Below, in pieces: positions 45,064 through 59,100 of a DNA stretch of 64,000 bases. The position numbers and the translations under genes were made by a program. The stretch comes from Chamaea fasciata (lineage: Eukaryota > Chordata > Aves > Passeriformes > Sylviidae). The stretch is taken from positions 1,663,501 through 1,727,500 of the forward strand of contig JARCOQ010000012.1 of assembly GCA_029207755.1 (NCBI GenBank), given 5' to 3'. The notes below the pieces were generated by a model. That model had not been told where the DNA came from. It saw only the letters and a program-made list of their open reading frames with translations, and did not search any database. Each line of letters opens with the position of its first letter. Positions within the stretch are counted from its first letter, which is position 1.

Positions 45064-48000
45064 GTGTGATGTTCTTGGCTGAATGTGAACCGAGTAAATG
45101 TGCAAGGTTTCCCTTAGCCATGCCCCTGCCTGTTCCAGGCTGTGACACTGCAGCTCCGTCAGACAGTGCTCAGGTCTGTCCTGCTCTCTGCCAGAGATCC
45201 AGGGCATTTCTCACTGGCTTTAGAGCGCGCTGTGTCCGTGAAGGATGGAGCATATGTGCTTCCTTTTGAAGCTTTCTGATATAAGAGAGACTTTATTCCA
45301 CGTTTTTAAGGTTAGTTGCCCTTTTTATTCCTCTCAGTGTTGCTTGCTGTTGCATCTCCTATATGCACGGTGATTTTAGGGCCTCAGTCCTACCAGCCTG
45401 TGCAGTGAAACAGAAATATTTCTTATCTCCATTTTTCAGTTTGTCAGCAGTGTGCTTAAGAAAAGTCTTCTGCAAGCTAAACCTGAAGCTTGGAAGATGT
45501 CTCGGTGTTCTCTAAGTGACCGTCCTTTGGTGTCCAACCACGCTGCAGTGAAATGCATAAAATGCATTTGTATGCACTTACTAATATGATGAAAAGTACC
45601 CTGTTTTATTCAGCGTGTTTTCTAGGATACTTCCTCAGAAATGACTGCGGTAAAAGATAATGGTTTTACTGTCATAGGTGCAGGATGACTAACTCGTGTC
45701 AACTGATAATCCAGGAGCAGAGCCAGATGGCCTTGGAGGTAGGGAATCATCAGATAAAAGCCATCAGGCAGGGAACTGCTTTAATCCCTAACTGTGTAAG
45801 AAGGAGCAGGGTTGGAAATGCCTTCAGGAGAAGGGAAGGAAGAACTAGTGCCATGCAGAAGAAAAGACTGATAGGTAGAGATCCAAACCGCTGTATTGTC
45901 CCCAAAATAGACATACCTGAATTCACGTGTTACTTTCATTCACCTGCCTTCAAAATCGTGTACAGGACCGTGCTGTTGTTTAGAGTTAAACATATACTTT
46001 GCTTTCTAATTAACCCCCAAATCCCTTTGCATTTGCCATATTAATTTAATTACTTTGGGTGTAAGAGCACAATTCTGGCAACCACCTTAACCTTGTAAGT
46101 AGAATGGAGAGACATAAACCAGGTGGACAAAACTGGGTTGGACTTGTTGCAAATTTTAGTGAAAGATTATTTGGAAAGTAGAAGGTGGAACTTGAGACAG
46201 CAAAGATTGTGCGTGAGTGGGTTTTTTATCTGCTGAAATGTATCATTTACCCAGGATACCTTGTCTTCCTTTGTTTTTGCTCTGGGCCTGCAATAAAATG
46301 CTTCCTATCTATATTAGTTAGAAAATAGTCCAGTGTAATATATGAGAATAGCAGTGCATTATTTCCTCATGCTTATATGTTTTCTGTGTAAAATATTCTA
46401 GCAGCAGTGAAATCTTGCTGTGTGATTGCATTTCATTTTGAGATGGTTAGCTGAATAAGCAGGAGGACAAGCAAGCAGTAAGCTGAATGACGGAAAAAAG
46501 AAATAAAATTTTACAGCACATTCTTGTTGTAGGAGTGTGCAACACAAAATTGTGTGACTCAAATGCTCAATCTGGTCTTCATGATTAAGCAATAAACAAA
46601 TTACAAAACAAAGTTATCATCCTTTAGAAACTTGTGCTCATTCGTGAAGAAAGTGAAGTATTTAACATTTCTCAAAGGAAAACATCTTTTGTTACTTGGT
46701 CTTCACTGGCTGTCTTTTTTACCTAACAATTCCATGTGTTTGCATTTGGCTAAAATTAAAACTTTTTTTTATAGACACCGCAGACAATTTATGTCGTTGA
46801 TTTACTGAATGTTGGTAAAAGGAAATGAAACAGTTAAATTTTGCGTTCAAATGAAGGTGTGATTTGCTGTAAGGACTGGAAGATGCACTTTCATTACACT
46901 TTATGTGAAGTAGTTGCTTACGTTGCTGAAGTAGAAACATCTTTGTGTGTTGGATGTTTGTGTCACACCCATTACAGCGTAATGGAGTTCTGATCCAGGA
47001 GTGGGTCTTCTCAGCAGCAGCAGCAATGGAAACATGTAAAAATATTATTGCTGTGGATTCCCCCAGATTCTGCTGCTTACACCCAGCACAGATATCCCTG
47101 TGTGACTTTTTTTTTTTGTGTAAAAACTGAGTGTGTAATAATTACTGAAATCTGTCAGATCACTGGGAGTGTGTTCTACTTTCCAGACGAGATTCCCCAG
47201 GAAAATCTTTAAAATGGCAATTTCTTAAGCTAAGGAATTTGCATTATTACAGCAGGGATCCTGCTTGTATTCAGAGTGGGACCTACCTGCGTGTAGGAAG
47301 GAGGTGTTTTGTTCTTCCTTGGCTCTACAGGAGCTGCTGGTGACGTGGGTCAGGCAGTCCAGGGCCATGGAGGGTGGAAATGAACTCGCATGGCGTGGTC
47401 TGGAGAGCTTCAGTTCCTGTCCTGAACCTGCTTCCCTGTCACAGTAGGACGTAAATGTGCAGGGAAGCTCGGAGGGGCTGCCCAGCCCTTCCCCAGTCAG
47501 CTACACGTGGACATCCCACCACTTGCCAGGCAGCACCTTCCAGTGCCCTGCTGCAGGTGGATGGTAGCCTGGCCTGCAGCTTCCTGGGGGTTGTTGCACT
47601 TCCAGATATTCCACAGGCTGACCTGGTTTTTGCTAGCTTGAAGGAAAGGTGCGGAGCAGTTGGTACTGCTGCGGATTGCCCTTTGGAGTAAGCCGTGGAT
47701 GCTTCCACAGTTTGTTCTTGTTAAGACCCAGTCCAAAATCCGCTGAAATAAAATATTACTCTTTTACTGACACCGTTAACTCGATTGGGCTTTCGAGTGA
47801 GATCTGTAGTTTAAGGAACAGAATTTCATCTGTGTTACCTGGTAACTTATGTTGTGCTTCCGCTCATGGTTGGTGTAGTGCAGGTACTGGCAGATTCTGG
47901 TAGATGGTCCTTGGCTGGGTTCTCCACTTGTCAAATAACCTTTTTTTGCGCTGAGGAACCCGTAAAGAGTTGGAAGTAGATGCTAAGCAGTTGTTTTTCT

Positions 48001-48429
48001 TAAGAGGAATGTAACGTAATACTAGTGTCTCAATCAGGAGCGGAGATTTTTGTTTGATGGCGTTCAATCAGGTAGCATGTTTAAATCTGTTGGAAATAAT
48101 TTTGTAACTGCTAATGGGATGCCAAGAAACTTGTGTTAATATTCAGAATAGTATTAAGTTGTAAATTGAGAATATTATCCGTCAAGTGTCTGTATCAATA
48201 GGTAACAGCATTGTACAAAATTTGTCTGTTGATTCTATTCTAAAAACACACTCTTTATCCTTACTCTTTTAGTGCAAAATTACATCTCGTTATGGATAAT
48301 ATGTCATGTCTCCCTAAAAATGTGATCTTGATTTTCATCCCATGATGATACTTTACTCAATAAATCAAAATCTTTCTCAACAGTTAGCAACCAACTTATT
48401 TAACGGTTATGCCTGAAATGTTGATACAG

Positions 48430-48640
48430 GGAATTTAGCAGTTAACAGTGTTTATACATTCCAGAAGCATTAACAGGTTGGGTTATACTGGAATCCAGTA
48501 AATACCCATGAAACACGTGGGAGAACGATGGGCTCTGCAGGGCCTGGGCACTCGCCTGCCAGACATCTCGTGAAATACCGAGTGCAATAATAAAGTTTAT
48601 AATGATGATATTGTCAGGAGCACACATTGTCTGCTATCGC
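48430..48640. promoter_or_regulatory. Candidate conserved intronic element
   Basis: A repeat-free block with CAGTTAACAG, CATTAACAGGTTGGG, AAACACGTGGG (E-box CACGTG) and GTGCAATAATAAAG. Texture suggests constraint. Low confidence without alignment. Confidence 0.22.
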
Positions 48641-51600
48641 CGACGAGGAGGGAGCAGGGCCTATCTCCTGGTGTTTAGACTGTGGCAGGAGAACACTGCA
48701 GATGTTCTTATCTTCTGCAGATAGTTTTGTACTGAATCAGTGGGTTTTACACATTCTTGTGTACGAAAAAAATGCTCTTCACCTTCGGAGTGGTTCCGAA
48801 GAAAATAGAAGGAGGGTAGTGTTTGTCTGCGTCAAGGTTGTTTCCCGCTTCTGCAATCAGAGTTCAGCAAAACATCCCTACCAAATCTGTAACTTTCCCC
48901 GTAGCTTTTTGCCTTTGGTTGCTGGTTTTCCTTTTTTGCAGTCTAAAATGGACATTCTGCTAAAATGAGTAAAAAATGCCATTTACTAGCTGCAGCCTGC
49001 ATGCTCATAGGCAATGTGCTGGCGGCCTTGTGCCTGATCTGTTTAGCAGCTGCGGGGTGGGTAACCCCAAAGCAAGCCAGGACTTCTTAAACTACTACTG
49101 GCTTTTCGTCTCTGTGCATAGAGATGGCATTTTCCCAAAACACACCTTCAACAGACTTTTTTACTTCTGTTCCTTATGACAAAACATGGCAAAGAAAGAC
49201 GGGACGCCAATTCCAGCTACAGTCTTGAAGTTTGAAGTTGCATTTTAGGCACACTACACTGGGTATTACCTTTATTATCTTTAGGTGCTTGCATGTATGT
49301 AAATTACATTAAAAGTAAGATCAAGGCGTTCATGAAATATCGGTGACATCAGTGGAAAAAAGATGAACAAGCTATTGTGAGAGATGAAAAACAAAAAAGA
49401 TGTCTTTAATTTGACAGTGAACCGAAACCCACCAACTTTAGAACAGGAGAATGTTTTTAACAAATCTTCCCTTAAAGCTTTGCTGTGGCCATGCCCTCGA
49501 TGGCCTCTCCAGTCTGTCAGCAGCTCCATTATAAAATTCTCTTACAAGGATGCAGCTATAGATTGTTACCTAAGCCTCTGTAACTTGGAATGTGGTAATA
49601 TCTTGCTTTGCCTGAAAACGGGCTCAGTTTTTAAAAGAGCTGCTTGTTCAAACTATTTATGTTAACAAATTGTCATAAATTCATTCTTTGATATTCAGAT
49701 TCTCCTGTTTTCTGAGGCCTGCTTATTAAAAACAATTTCACAAAACCTGCTTCAGTCAAAAGTGTCTGGTAAATGCTAGTATTTTGAAGTTTAAATAGAT
49801 CTTCTTATCCTACGTGGTAATATATATATTTATCGTATTCTTATGTGTGTCTTTCATGGATCCAGAACTTGAAACCACAAAGATGAATTCAGGCATCAAA
49901 ACTAGGAATACTTGGTTTAAAAAACCTCGCTTTTGTATATATACACACATTTTTTCTTGGGAAAAAATATTGCAGAGAGATTAAGTTCTTGAAATTAGAT
50001 ATATTCATAACCTGTCAGTCTATGCACCAAAACAATGATTTTTCAATGTAAATTTTATGAAGTGTTAGAGAATATTGGTACTCAGTGAAATACATAGTTC
50101 CCTTACAGTAGTCTTTTAAATTTTTTGCTCTCATTTATATTCATTCCTTGAAAAAACGTACTTGAGGGCTTCCTTACACACACTGCATATCCAGAATATA
50201 CAGATTTTAGCACAGTGTAGCTTCGTGTTAATGGCTCTGTTCATTGCCAGCCAAAGGAGGCTGGGATCTTAGGAAACAACAGCATAATTTTTTTTTTATT
50301 TTTTTTTTCCTGAAGTAGAATGAAACTGCTTGGAGGGATTTAGTAACATTTAGGATGAAAGGGGGTTTTCTTTACCCCGCAGTACTGGAGGGATCATCAG
50401 GAGAGGGAATCCCCGTCTGTACCCATGCGGCTGTACCAGAACATTTGATCGTTATACTGCCAAAGGAGCCTGAATCCCAGTCAGGCTGGCTCTGTGTGGA
50501 ACTGGCAACTACACAGCTTGCCAGGAGAAACAAGCCTTAGAATATCTGCTTTATTTTTTGTTTGGTTTTTTTTTGTTTGTTTGCTTTTTTTTTTTTTAAT
50601 AGTAAGTGTCAAAACTTTCCTATTTTGACAGCGCTTTGGTGATGTGTCCAGTTCTGGATTAAAAAAAAAAAAAAAGAGTTGTATAAACAATGCTGTGAAC
50701 TAGGAATTCCTGAATTTTCTCTAAAGGGAAATCAGAGTTTTCTATATCTAAGTTTCCAACCCATAATGTGGGGGATAGTGAGAGGTGGAAAATATACCTT
50801 ACTTCACAAGAAAAATCTGAGAATTAATGCTTACAGTGTACAGCTTTGTAAGGAGATTGTGATACGTCGGTGACACTTTTGAAGTGGGCTTCCTAATTCA
50901 GTTTTTGTTTTGCTGTGTGTGTTTAGCCTTTGCTGCGGTCTGGCCTTATGTTCTTTATCATCAGTCATTCAATCTAAGAGAAAGGCAGTTAAAAGTAAAA
51001 GAAACTTGTATTTTTAAGTTGTTGAAGGAAGAGGGTTTTTTTTAAAAAAGTTTTACAATTCAAAAACAGAAGTGGAAGTGAAACAGCTGCAAAGAAAAAA
51101 GAATCATCTTAATAGTCGAGTTATTCTAAATTCAAAAGGAAAGAAAACAAACAATCAAAAATCCTTATCAAGTTCTTTGGGAAACAGAAAAGGAGGAAAA
51201 AGTCTAAGGAAAGCCAAACCGGTTAATGTTACAGTTGTCACAATTACTCATATCCTATGCTAAAGCTTGAGGAAGCTAGGTAAAAATGAGCCAAAACTGG
51301 CCTTGGATCTCATGGCTATGGCTTCTGCTCATGTCAGTGTTTGAATCCGAGTCCCACTTTCAAATCTGGCCTTACTCTTCCCCAAAAAATACGTTAAATC
51401 ATGTGGTTCTAAAATAAAAGAGGAAGGGGTTCTGCATACTGTGTAAATACAGAAATGGATTTTTTTTTTCAGATGTATGCAGCAAATTACAAGGAATGTT
51501 TTTATTAATAAGAGATGTTCTTAAATAATGTCATATTGTTCTGCTTGATTTTTAGGCAATTTCACAAAACTACTTTTCCTGAAAGTGTTTCAAATTATAC

Positions 51601-53169
51601 TTCTTAGTATGTTCAATTCAATGGGTATTTTTGCAGACAAATAGTATGACTCCGATTTCTTGGTTACCTCGCTGACTGCATTGAGACTGGCTGGGATTGC
51701 AGGACTGGGTCTGCTTCTCTGAAAATTGTTCTTCATGGACAGCATCCTCATAATATCTTCTCCTCTACTTTATGGACACATACGAAAGAAGCACAGTTTT
51801 TACGTGGAGATTGAACAATCTATTTGTACTGAGAAAGATGGTCTATATACATGAGTGCAATGTCTTTATTAGGCGCCTGTGTAATTTACTAAGAAGTAAT
51901 TTGCCATTGTCCTGGAAGTAGTCTTAATATTCCAGCTTGTCAAGCGCTTTGGATATTTGGCATTTCAGGAATTGCTGCATCATGGGCAAGTTTTTTTCCT
52001 TCTTCTCACAAATACTCCGCAATTACGCTTCTTGAAGTCCAAGTCAGTTGAGAAAGAGTACCAAAAAAAAAAAAAAATCAGCCAAACTTTTTTAGACTCC
52101 TAAGTAGCTCTGATATGAATTAGCCCCAACGTTTGTATGTAAAAAGAGATATTAAGTAATTTTGTAGCATATATTATTTATAGCATTTTTTTCTCCTAAG
52201 TCTTAACAACCAGTTCTTGTGCATAGGCATTTGACAATAATCCCATTAAAATGGTTAAAAACATTCCTAAAACGAGCTGTGGAAAACTGTGTGGGATCTG
52301 TAAAATATACGACAACGTGGTTTAGGGGAGAAGTTTTGTCATATTTGGTTGAGCTGATTCCAACACCCATGTGTGGTTTTTGATTAGGCACACAAGTGCC
52401 CGCTCTGTGAATACTCAGTTTCTGGTTTTCACATTCTTTTTCCCTCAGCCCTCTGCTCTGATTATGTACTGGAGAGCAGTCTCTGTTCCATTGATTTCTG
52501 TCTGTCTACCAAAGGATGAAGTTTGCTCATCTCACACACACGTCTGTCAGTGCTGCACCAAGGGTCAATCCCACGAGAGGCAAATTGAAGAAATGAAAAC
52601 AAATAAGTTATAAAATAAAGTGACAATAATGTGCAGTAGCATAAAGATTGCTTTGGGCTGCCTTTGAGAAAGACAGCTAATGACTGGCCCTGTTGGATGG
52701 AACGGGAAGGGTGCGGGAGGAGAGGATGGGGAGGGAGCTGGGGACAGTGATGGAGAGCAGAGCTGCCTCTTCCTTGCACCTTCGGAGGCCGGGCAGGGCT
52801 CGGTGCAGGCAGAATTCTGGGTGTTTACAGTGGGTAGATCCATGTAAAAATCAGGTTATCTGGGGATTGGAGCTCTGTGAGCCGGGGTGTCAGGATCATG
52901 CCCAGGAGTGTTATGGAGTTTCACTGTGTTCCGTGTCACTGCAGACATTAATCTTTTAAATTCCTCAGAAACAAAACAAAACAACAAAACAAAACAAAAA
53001 AACCCAAACCAAAAAAAACCAACCCCACAACTACAGAATATTTCAAAGTACACTTTTTTTTCCCCCCTTTTTTAAATGAAGTTTTATTTTTCAAATAAAT
53101 GGTCCGTGCATTGGAATGTCCATAAACAAGCACTCATGTGAAAATGTATTTACATGGACAACTGGTGGG

Positions 53170-53193
53170 GTGTGTGTGTGTGTGTGTGTGTGT
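53170..53193. repeat. (TG)n microsatellite
   Basis: About 12 uninterrupted TG units preceded by GGGG; Z-DNA-prone and probably polymorphic. Confidence 0.92.
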
Positions 53194-55789
53194 TCAACAT
53201 CTCCAAATCCTGGCCTAATGCAGTTGAAGCATTCAAGTCTCTTTTAAGATTGTAATTGAAGTAACATAATATAAATGTAAACTTTAGCTTAGAGCACACA
53301 GAGCATACAAGACAGTTTGACACCTTCATTTCAGCAGTAAGAAATTACCATTGTCTCTTGTTTCTTGCTTCTAGCTTATATGACCAAGCCAAAAAGTAAT
53401 TACACAATTAGGGTTGACATACTGGTTCCTGTAATATTTCTTGCTGTAGTTTTTTGGTGGCTTATTTCTACTTCTGATTTTCCAGTCCTTTGTAATTCAT
53501 ACCAAGATGTCCATTTTCATTGCAACAAATTTACTCGTGAAGATTGCAAGTCTTGCATAATTTAATGATGAAAAGGCAGCTTTTCATTTTATCCAAATGT
53601 AGTTATTTGTAGATTAAAGATAAACATTTGTGGAGCTAATATGGTTTTTGTAAGAATTTTGTCACCAACTTGAACACTGAATTGTTATGTAAAGGAATGG
53701 AGAAGTGTGTAAATAATTACAGGATTATGCATTTTAAAAAGAAGGATGTACAGTAATGTGCCACTGCTGCTCAGGAAGGGAAGCAGTCTCCATAGGTCAG
53801 GTAACACTTGGTTTGCTGTATTCTGCATGTACGGAATGGGAGTCATTGATGTTTTTCCAGTTCTTGAAGACACTCAGTGTCTCTCCAGGCCGGGGGAGCT
53901 CTCATTCCCTCTCCAGGTATTCTGGAGCAGGTCAGATGCAGTGCAGTCCTACCACCCACCCAGTCCTTGGCTCAGTCTGTTTCCCAGTCCGTTCCTTATT
54001 TCTGGGGTGTGTAATGCAGTTTCCAAGTCCTGGAATTCTGTACCTTAAGCCTTGCCCTCTCCAGGAATATTCTGGGACAGCTGTGCATTATTGCCTGCTT
54101 GATTATGTAGTTCTGCCTGGGACTTGTCCAGGATGATGTAAAAACAGTGCTATATGGTATAGCTCTCTCTTCTCTGGGTTTTTTTTTTGATTGAACAAAA
54201 CCCTTCATCCTAATTCTGTGGTTTTTGACCATTCCTGCATTGCACCTTAATCCTCAGAACAGAATGATCACGGGATGAAGATCCTGGGTGAGTTTATAGG
54301 TGCAGAGTGAGGCATCTGCTGCAGATTCGAGTTGTCCATGGCTTCTGCAGCTGAACTGGCTGTTCAGATCCCTTGTGGTGAGGTTTCCTTGCTTTTGATC
54401 CAGACACGGGAGCTTCATCTCATCCTGGAGCCGAGTCTGACATTATATAAAATACAATGGAGGGCTGGGAAGGAAGTATAGCCAGTTTGCTGGTGACAAG
54501 CCAAGTGGAGGGGGGTTGCCAAGTATTAATCATTTGTATAAAGCTGCATCCACTCTTTAGCCAAATGAATCTGTTCTGCCTTGGTTTCTCACAGCGACAG
54601 TATCAATATATTGGTACTTTTATGACAGAGTTGTCTTCTTACATGCACTTTAAATTCTTTCTATCTCCTTGTGTGTCGAGTGCCCTTAGGAAAGGACTTG
54701 GTACTTCCTTGAATTTCCCTGTATGAGTTTCCCAGTTAGTGCAGATTATATCCTTATAGGTATAAAATAGATTCTGTGCTCTTTAAAATTGATCCTTCCT
54801 CTCCCAGCCCTCCTCTCTGAGATGTCACTGGCTTGCAGTGTCTTCTCTGCAAATCAAGGCTGGAGACTTGGAGCAGCACTGTTACAGGGAACATTTCTAC
54901 AGGGAGAGACAAAAGGAGAAGGATGCTTCTTGTAATGGGCTACTGCTGTTTCAGCCAGTTATTCTTTTAACTAGAAAATGAGAGTACACATAGAGGCTAT
55001 TAAATCATTAATTACAGAATGTACTCCTTTCTCTAAACAGAGACGAAACATGGTTAAGAGGTAACAGAAAGAAACAACTTCCCCTTATTTTGAAGCTAAG
55101 TGCAGGATGTGAGGTATCAAGCAGGAGCCATGCACAAAGTTGAATTTTTTTTTTTTCTGATGGAGTTTATACCAGCATTTTCCTTAATTATTCTTGATGT
55201 TTTGCCCATTATACCATTAACTTCTTTGGAGGACAAAGATAAGTTGCCAGTATCCACGAGAGCAAAGTGTGAAAGCATTTAATTATTGATATCTTAGTAA
55301 CCAAGGTTCCAAAATGACAGTGTCAAAATCCATAATGATCAGACAGAAAACGTATCAGCCTGTTGTTGAAAAATATGTCTCAGACCGTGTGGGATCAGAA
55401 CATGCACAATCCCAAGAAAAGAACCCGCCGGTTCCCTGCATTCCCACTATGTAACAGCTTCACCCAGTATTTTCTGCGCTCGAAAATTCTTATTGTTAAT
55501 GTTCTCCTCATTCTTCATTTTAATTTTAGCCTTTCCCTGATTGTTAATCTCCTACATACGTTTCACTAAATGAACTCCCGCGTTCTCACTGGGCGGGTCT
55601 GTAAATCAGTTAAACGGTCAAGCAGAGCCTCACGTTATAATGGCCCGTGTTCTCCATCTCTTTAAAATACAGGTTTCATTAACAGAACAGAGCTGTTTAA
55701 TACACATTTCCTTTGCATCTTGAATAAAGGATTTCTTTTCCCCCTTCCTGCTGAAGGCTGTGGGAAGGGTACACAACTCGTTCCCGTGC

Positions 55790-56170
55790 ACAGAATTTCT
55801 GCCTGGCGCCTTCTGGCGCAGGGGCTGGAGGTGGAGGGTCTGGGGGAGGCAGAGCAGCGCCCTGGAGGGGCCCTGTCAGGGTTTTGGGGTTGTCTGTCCT
55901 GCTGCTGCTGGCACCATGCCCTCCTGCCTGGGCAGGGGCAAAGGATGGAAAGCGTGCTCCTTGTGTGCTGGGTTTACACCTGGCAGGCTGTGCTGTCACC
56001 CGTGGAGGAGAGCTTTGTGTGTGGACCTTCCCCAAGCCAGAGCAGTGTCGCAATCCCTGTGATCTCGGCCATGGCCTGTGTTCCAGAGCTGGGGTCCAGA
56101 GGGCGCTTCCATTGAGGTGCTGCTCCTCTTCCCCCAGCTGCAGCGGAGCTGGGCTCTACCTGCTGCTGGG
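55790..56170. other. GC-richer intronic patch, few CpG
   Basis: A GC-rich stretch dominated by CTG/CAG-type words (for example CCTGCTGCTGCTGGCACC) with few CpG, so not a CpG island. Several overlapping short frames occur with no domain. I see no splice-supported exon. Confidence 0.4.
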
Positions 56171-59100
56171 CACGTGATACCTGAGACCTCAGGGAGCAAG
56201 TCAGTTTGTAGACAAATAAACCAAAAAAGTTACCTGAGTGTAGAGTGAAATAATTAAAAGTTACTTGAGTGTGTATTTAGTCTACGGCCAAATTAAAAAA
56301 AATAAAATAAAACTCCCTTGCTGAAGTGCTATTTACCATTAATATATTTAATTAAAAGATACTTCTGTGTTCCATTTTTCACTCTCTCACAGGTGCCAGA
56401 GCTTTCATGTTTATTAATAGCATTAGATCAAATAATGCAGATGTTTGATTTCAGACACTGGGATATGTTGCAGGTTAATCTTTCTAGAAGGATACACTAA
56501 CACTATTTAGGTTTCCTTTGTGCCATGAAGTGTTTTATGAACTACTTTCAAAAAAGGGATACTAGTGTAAGAAAAATTACATTTCAAATCTGCTTTTGCT
56601 TTGAAGGTTTTTTGGTGTTTTGTTTTTTTTTTTTTTTTTTTTGTTTCCAGCAATGGATCTTAATGTATAAGATATCCCTATAAAATTCTTACATTACAGG
56701 ATATGCATTTCACAAAGCTATTTGGGATTCTTTTCTTTCATGTTGTAGAGGTTTTACTTTCTTTATTCAGTGATTATGTCTCAGAGCTTAAAAAGCTTAA
56801 CTGTGGGTATTTAATTTGTGGTGTGCTGCTCTTTCTGAACTTGCTGCTGTTACAGGTACAGAGGGATGCTTATAAAATCAGAGCTCACTGCTGCAATGGT
56901 CACGTGCAGATACTGAAAATGCATGTAAGAAGTGTTTCTATACAGCAAGTAGTGCAGCAGGTAACTGGAATATTATTTTTTTTTTGCTTTTGGCAAATAA
57001 CGTTCAAGAATTGTGATTTATGTAATTAATCTTAAAAAAAAAACCAAACCCAAAACAAAGCAATTGATAATGCCCGTGTAATGTTTAGGGACATCTCATC
57101 AGCGTTTGTCTTAACCAGCCCTGTTAGAAAAATGTTCTCGTAAAATTATGAGTTCTTCGCTTTCTTTCCTACCAGAATGTCAGAATCAGCTCATTTATCC
57201 AGCATCATTTTTTGCATACCCCCAGAGGTTTGCTTTCTTCATGGTCTCCTAAATGAATAGCACAATGTACTTTCCCCCAAAAGCCAACATGGCCCTTGTT
57301 TATTAAGCTTCATTATCTTCCCTACCTCTCCAGTTTTCTTTGAACCTGTAGTGTCTGGAAGAATTGTAATTGATGCCGTATGGGTAACGCTTTGTGATAA
57401 AGGAATGGGCTGTTCAGAGAATCCAACAGCAGTTATCATTTCTGCATTATTTCTCGTGTTTCCTTTGATGTCCAGTACCTTGATAGAGTGCAGGGGTATT
57501 AAAACAAGTCTTTATGTCTGAACCTACCATTATTCTTTATGTTTATTGCAGTGGTAACCAGGGGCCCTGTTCAGAGCCGGGGTCCCTTTGTACTCACTGC
57601 AGGACATGGGCCTTGTCTTGGAGAGGTCACAGCATAATTTAGTCCACGTTAGTTAATTTTCTCTAAATATTGCCTTTTTTACTTACTCACCAAAAACGAA
57701 AACAGTTTATATAACATCGCGTCGTGAGGTGAGGTAGAATATTTTGACAGTGCCCATTGCCTCAGCAAAACTTGCTGCAGGGTTTTCGTGCCACGTTCAG
57801 CAGTTCATTACCTGGCTGTAAAACTCTGGGCTGAATGCTGGTAGAAGACAGTTTGAAAATCCTTTGTTAACTGCTGTCATTTTTTAGCCAATTCTAAAGG
57901 ATTTTCCTTTTTAAATCCCGAAATTTTAATTTCACTAAGAGCTGGGCATTTCATGTACATGAGTCTTTGAAAATCTCAGCTTCAAGGGAAAGAGGTTATT
58001 TGTATTTAAAATGATACAAAAAAAAAGGTGAGGTTTATCTGTTTTAGATGAATGGTTGTGTTCACGCAGTTTATAACAAAGGACTTTAATTTTTCTAAAC
58101 CATCACGTTTCAGCTTTTGCTGTGCAAACTGACTAAAGTCTGGGAAGTAATTTTATTTTTAACAAAAAAGATTACCTTGCGTGGCAGTACAAAATCACTG
58201 ACCACTGCTGTTGTCCTGCCTTTGGCTGGCGTAGAGTTAGTTTTCTTCCTAGGAGCCGGTGCAGTGCCGTGTTTTGGATTTTAGGATGAGAATGATGAGG
58301 GTAACACCCTGATGTTGTAGGTGTTGCTGAGTACTGCTCACACAAGAGCCTCTCGGTGTCCCGTGCTCGCCCAGTCAGGAGGGACACGAGAAGCTGTGAG
58401 GGAGCATGGCCAGGACAGCTGCCCCAAACTGGCCACAGGGATATTCCATGCCAAAGGACATCAGGCCCAGCGTGTAAACTAGGGGAGTTGGCCAGGAGCC
58501 ACTGATTGTTGCTTGGGTCCAGGGTCGGTTGTTTTGGGGTGTTATTTTTTTTCTCCCTCTTTTTGTTGTCTCCCTTTCCACTGCACTACTATTATTACTA
58601 TTCTTTATTACTTTTATTGCTGTTATTATAACATTATTTTTATTTCAGTTGTTAAACTGCTCCTGACTCAGGGGAGTTTGTCTTTTTACCTTCTTTCCAA
58701 GTCTCCTCCCATCCCACCCGGGGCGTGGGCAAGTGTCTGCGTGGTCTGCGGGTGCCTGCTGGGTTAAAGCACCGCGTGTTGAGGTCCCTCCTGGGGTAGC
58801 TCTGGGTGCACGAAGGCTCCTTGCTCGTGGCCAGGCAGGGCAGGAGGGCAGTGGTGGGCTGACACACCTGTTCCTGCTCTCTCCACACCTTCCACTTCAG
58901 GATGAACCTGAGCTGCAGCACGGGATGCTGTTTCCCCTGCGCCCCTCGGAAGGAAGGCAGGTGGAGTGAAATCGGCTGGAATCAAAGTGTTTCTGTTGAG
59001 AGCTGAAATCCACGTGGTGATGGATTTATCAGTGGTGTCAGCATCACAGCAAACCGGGAAAAGTTCAGGTGTTTGGGTTAGTGGGGATGCCCGTTTCTGA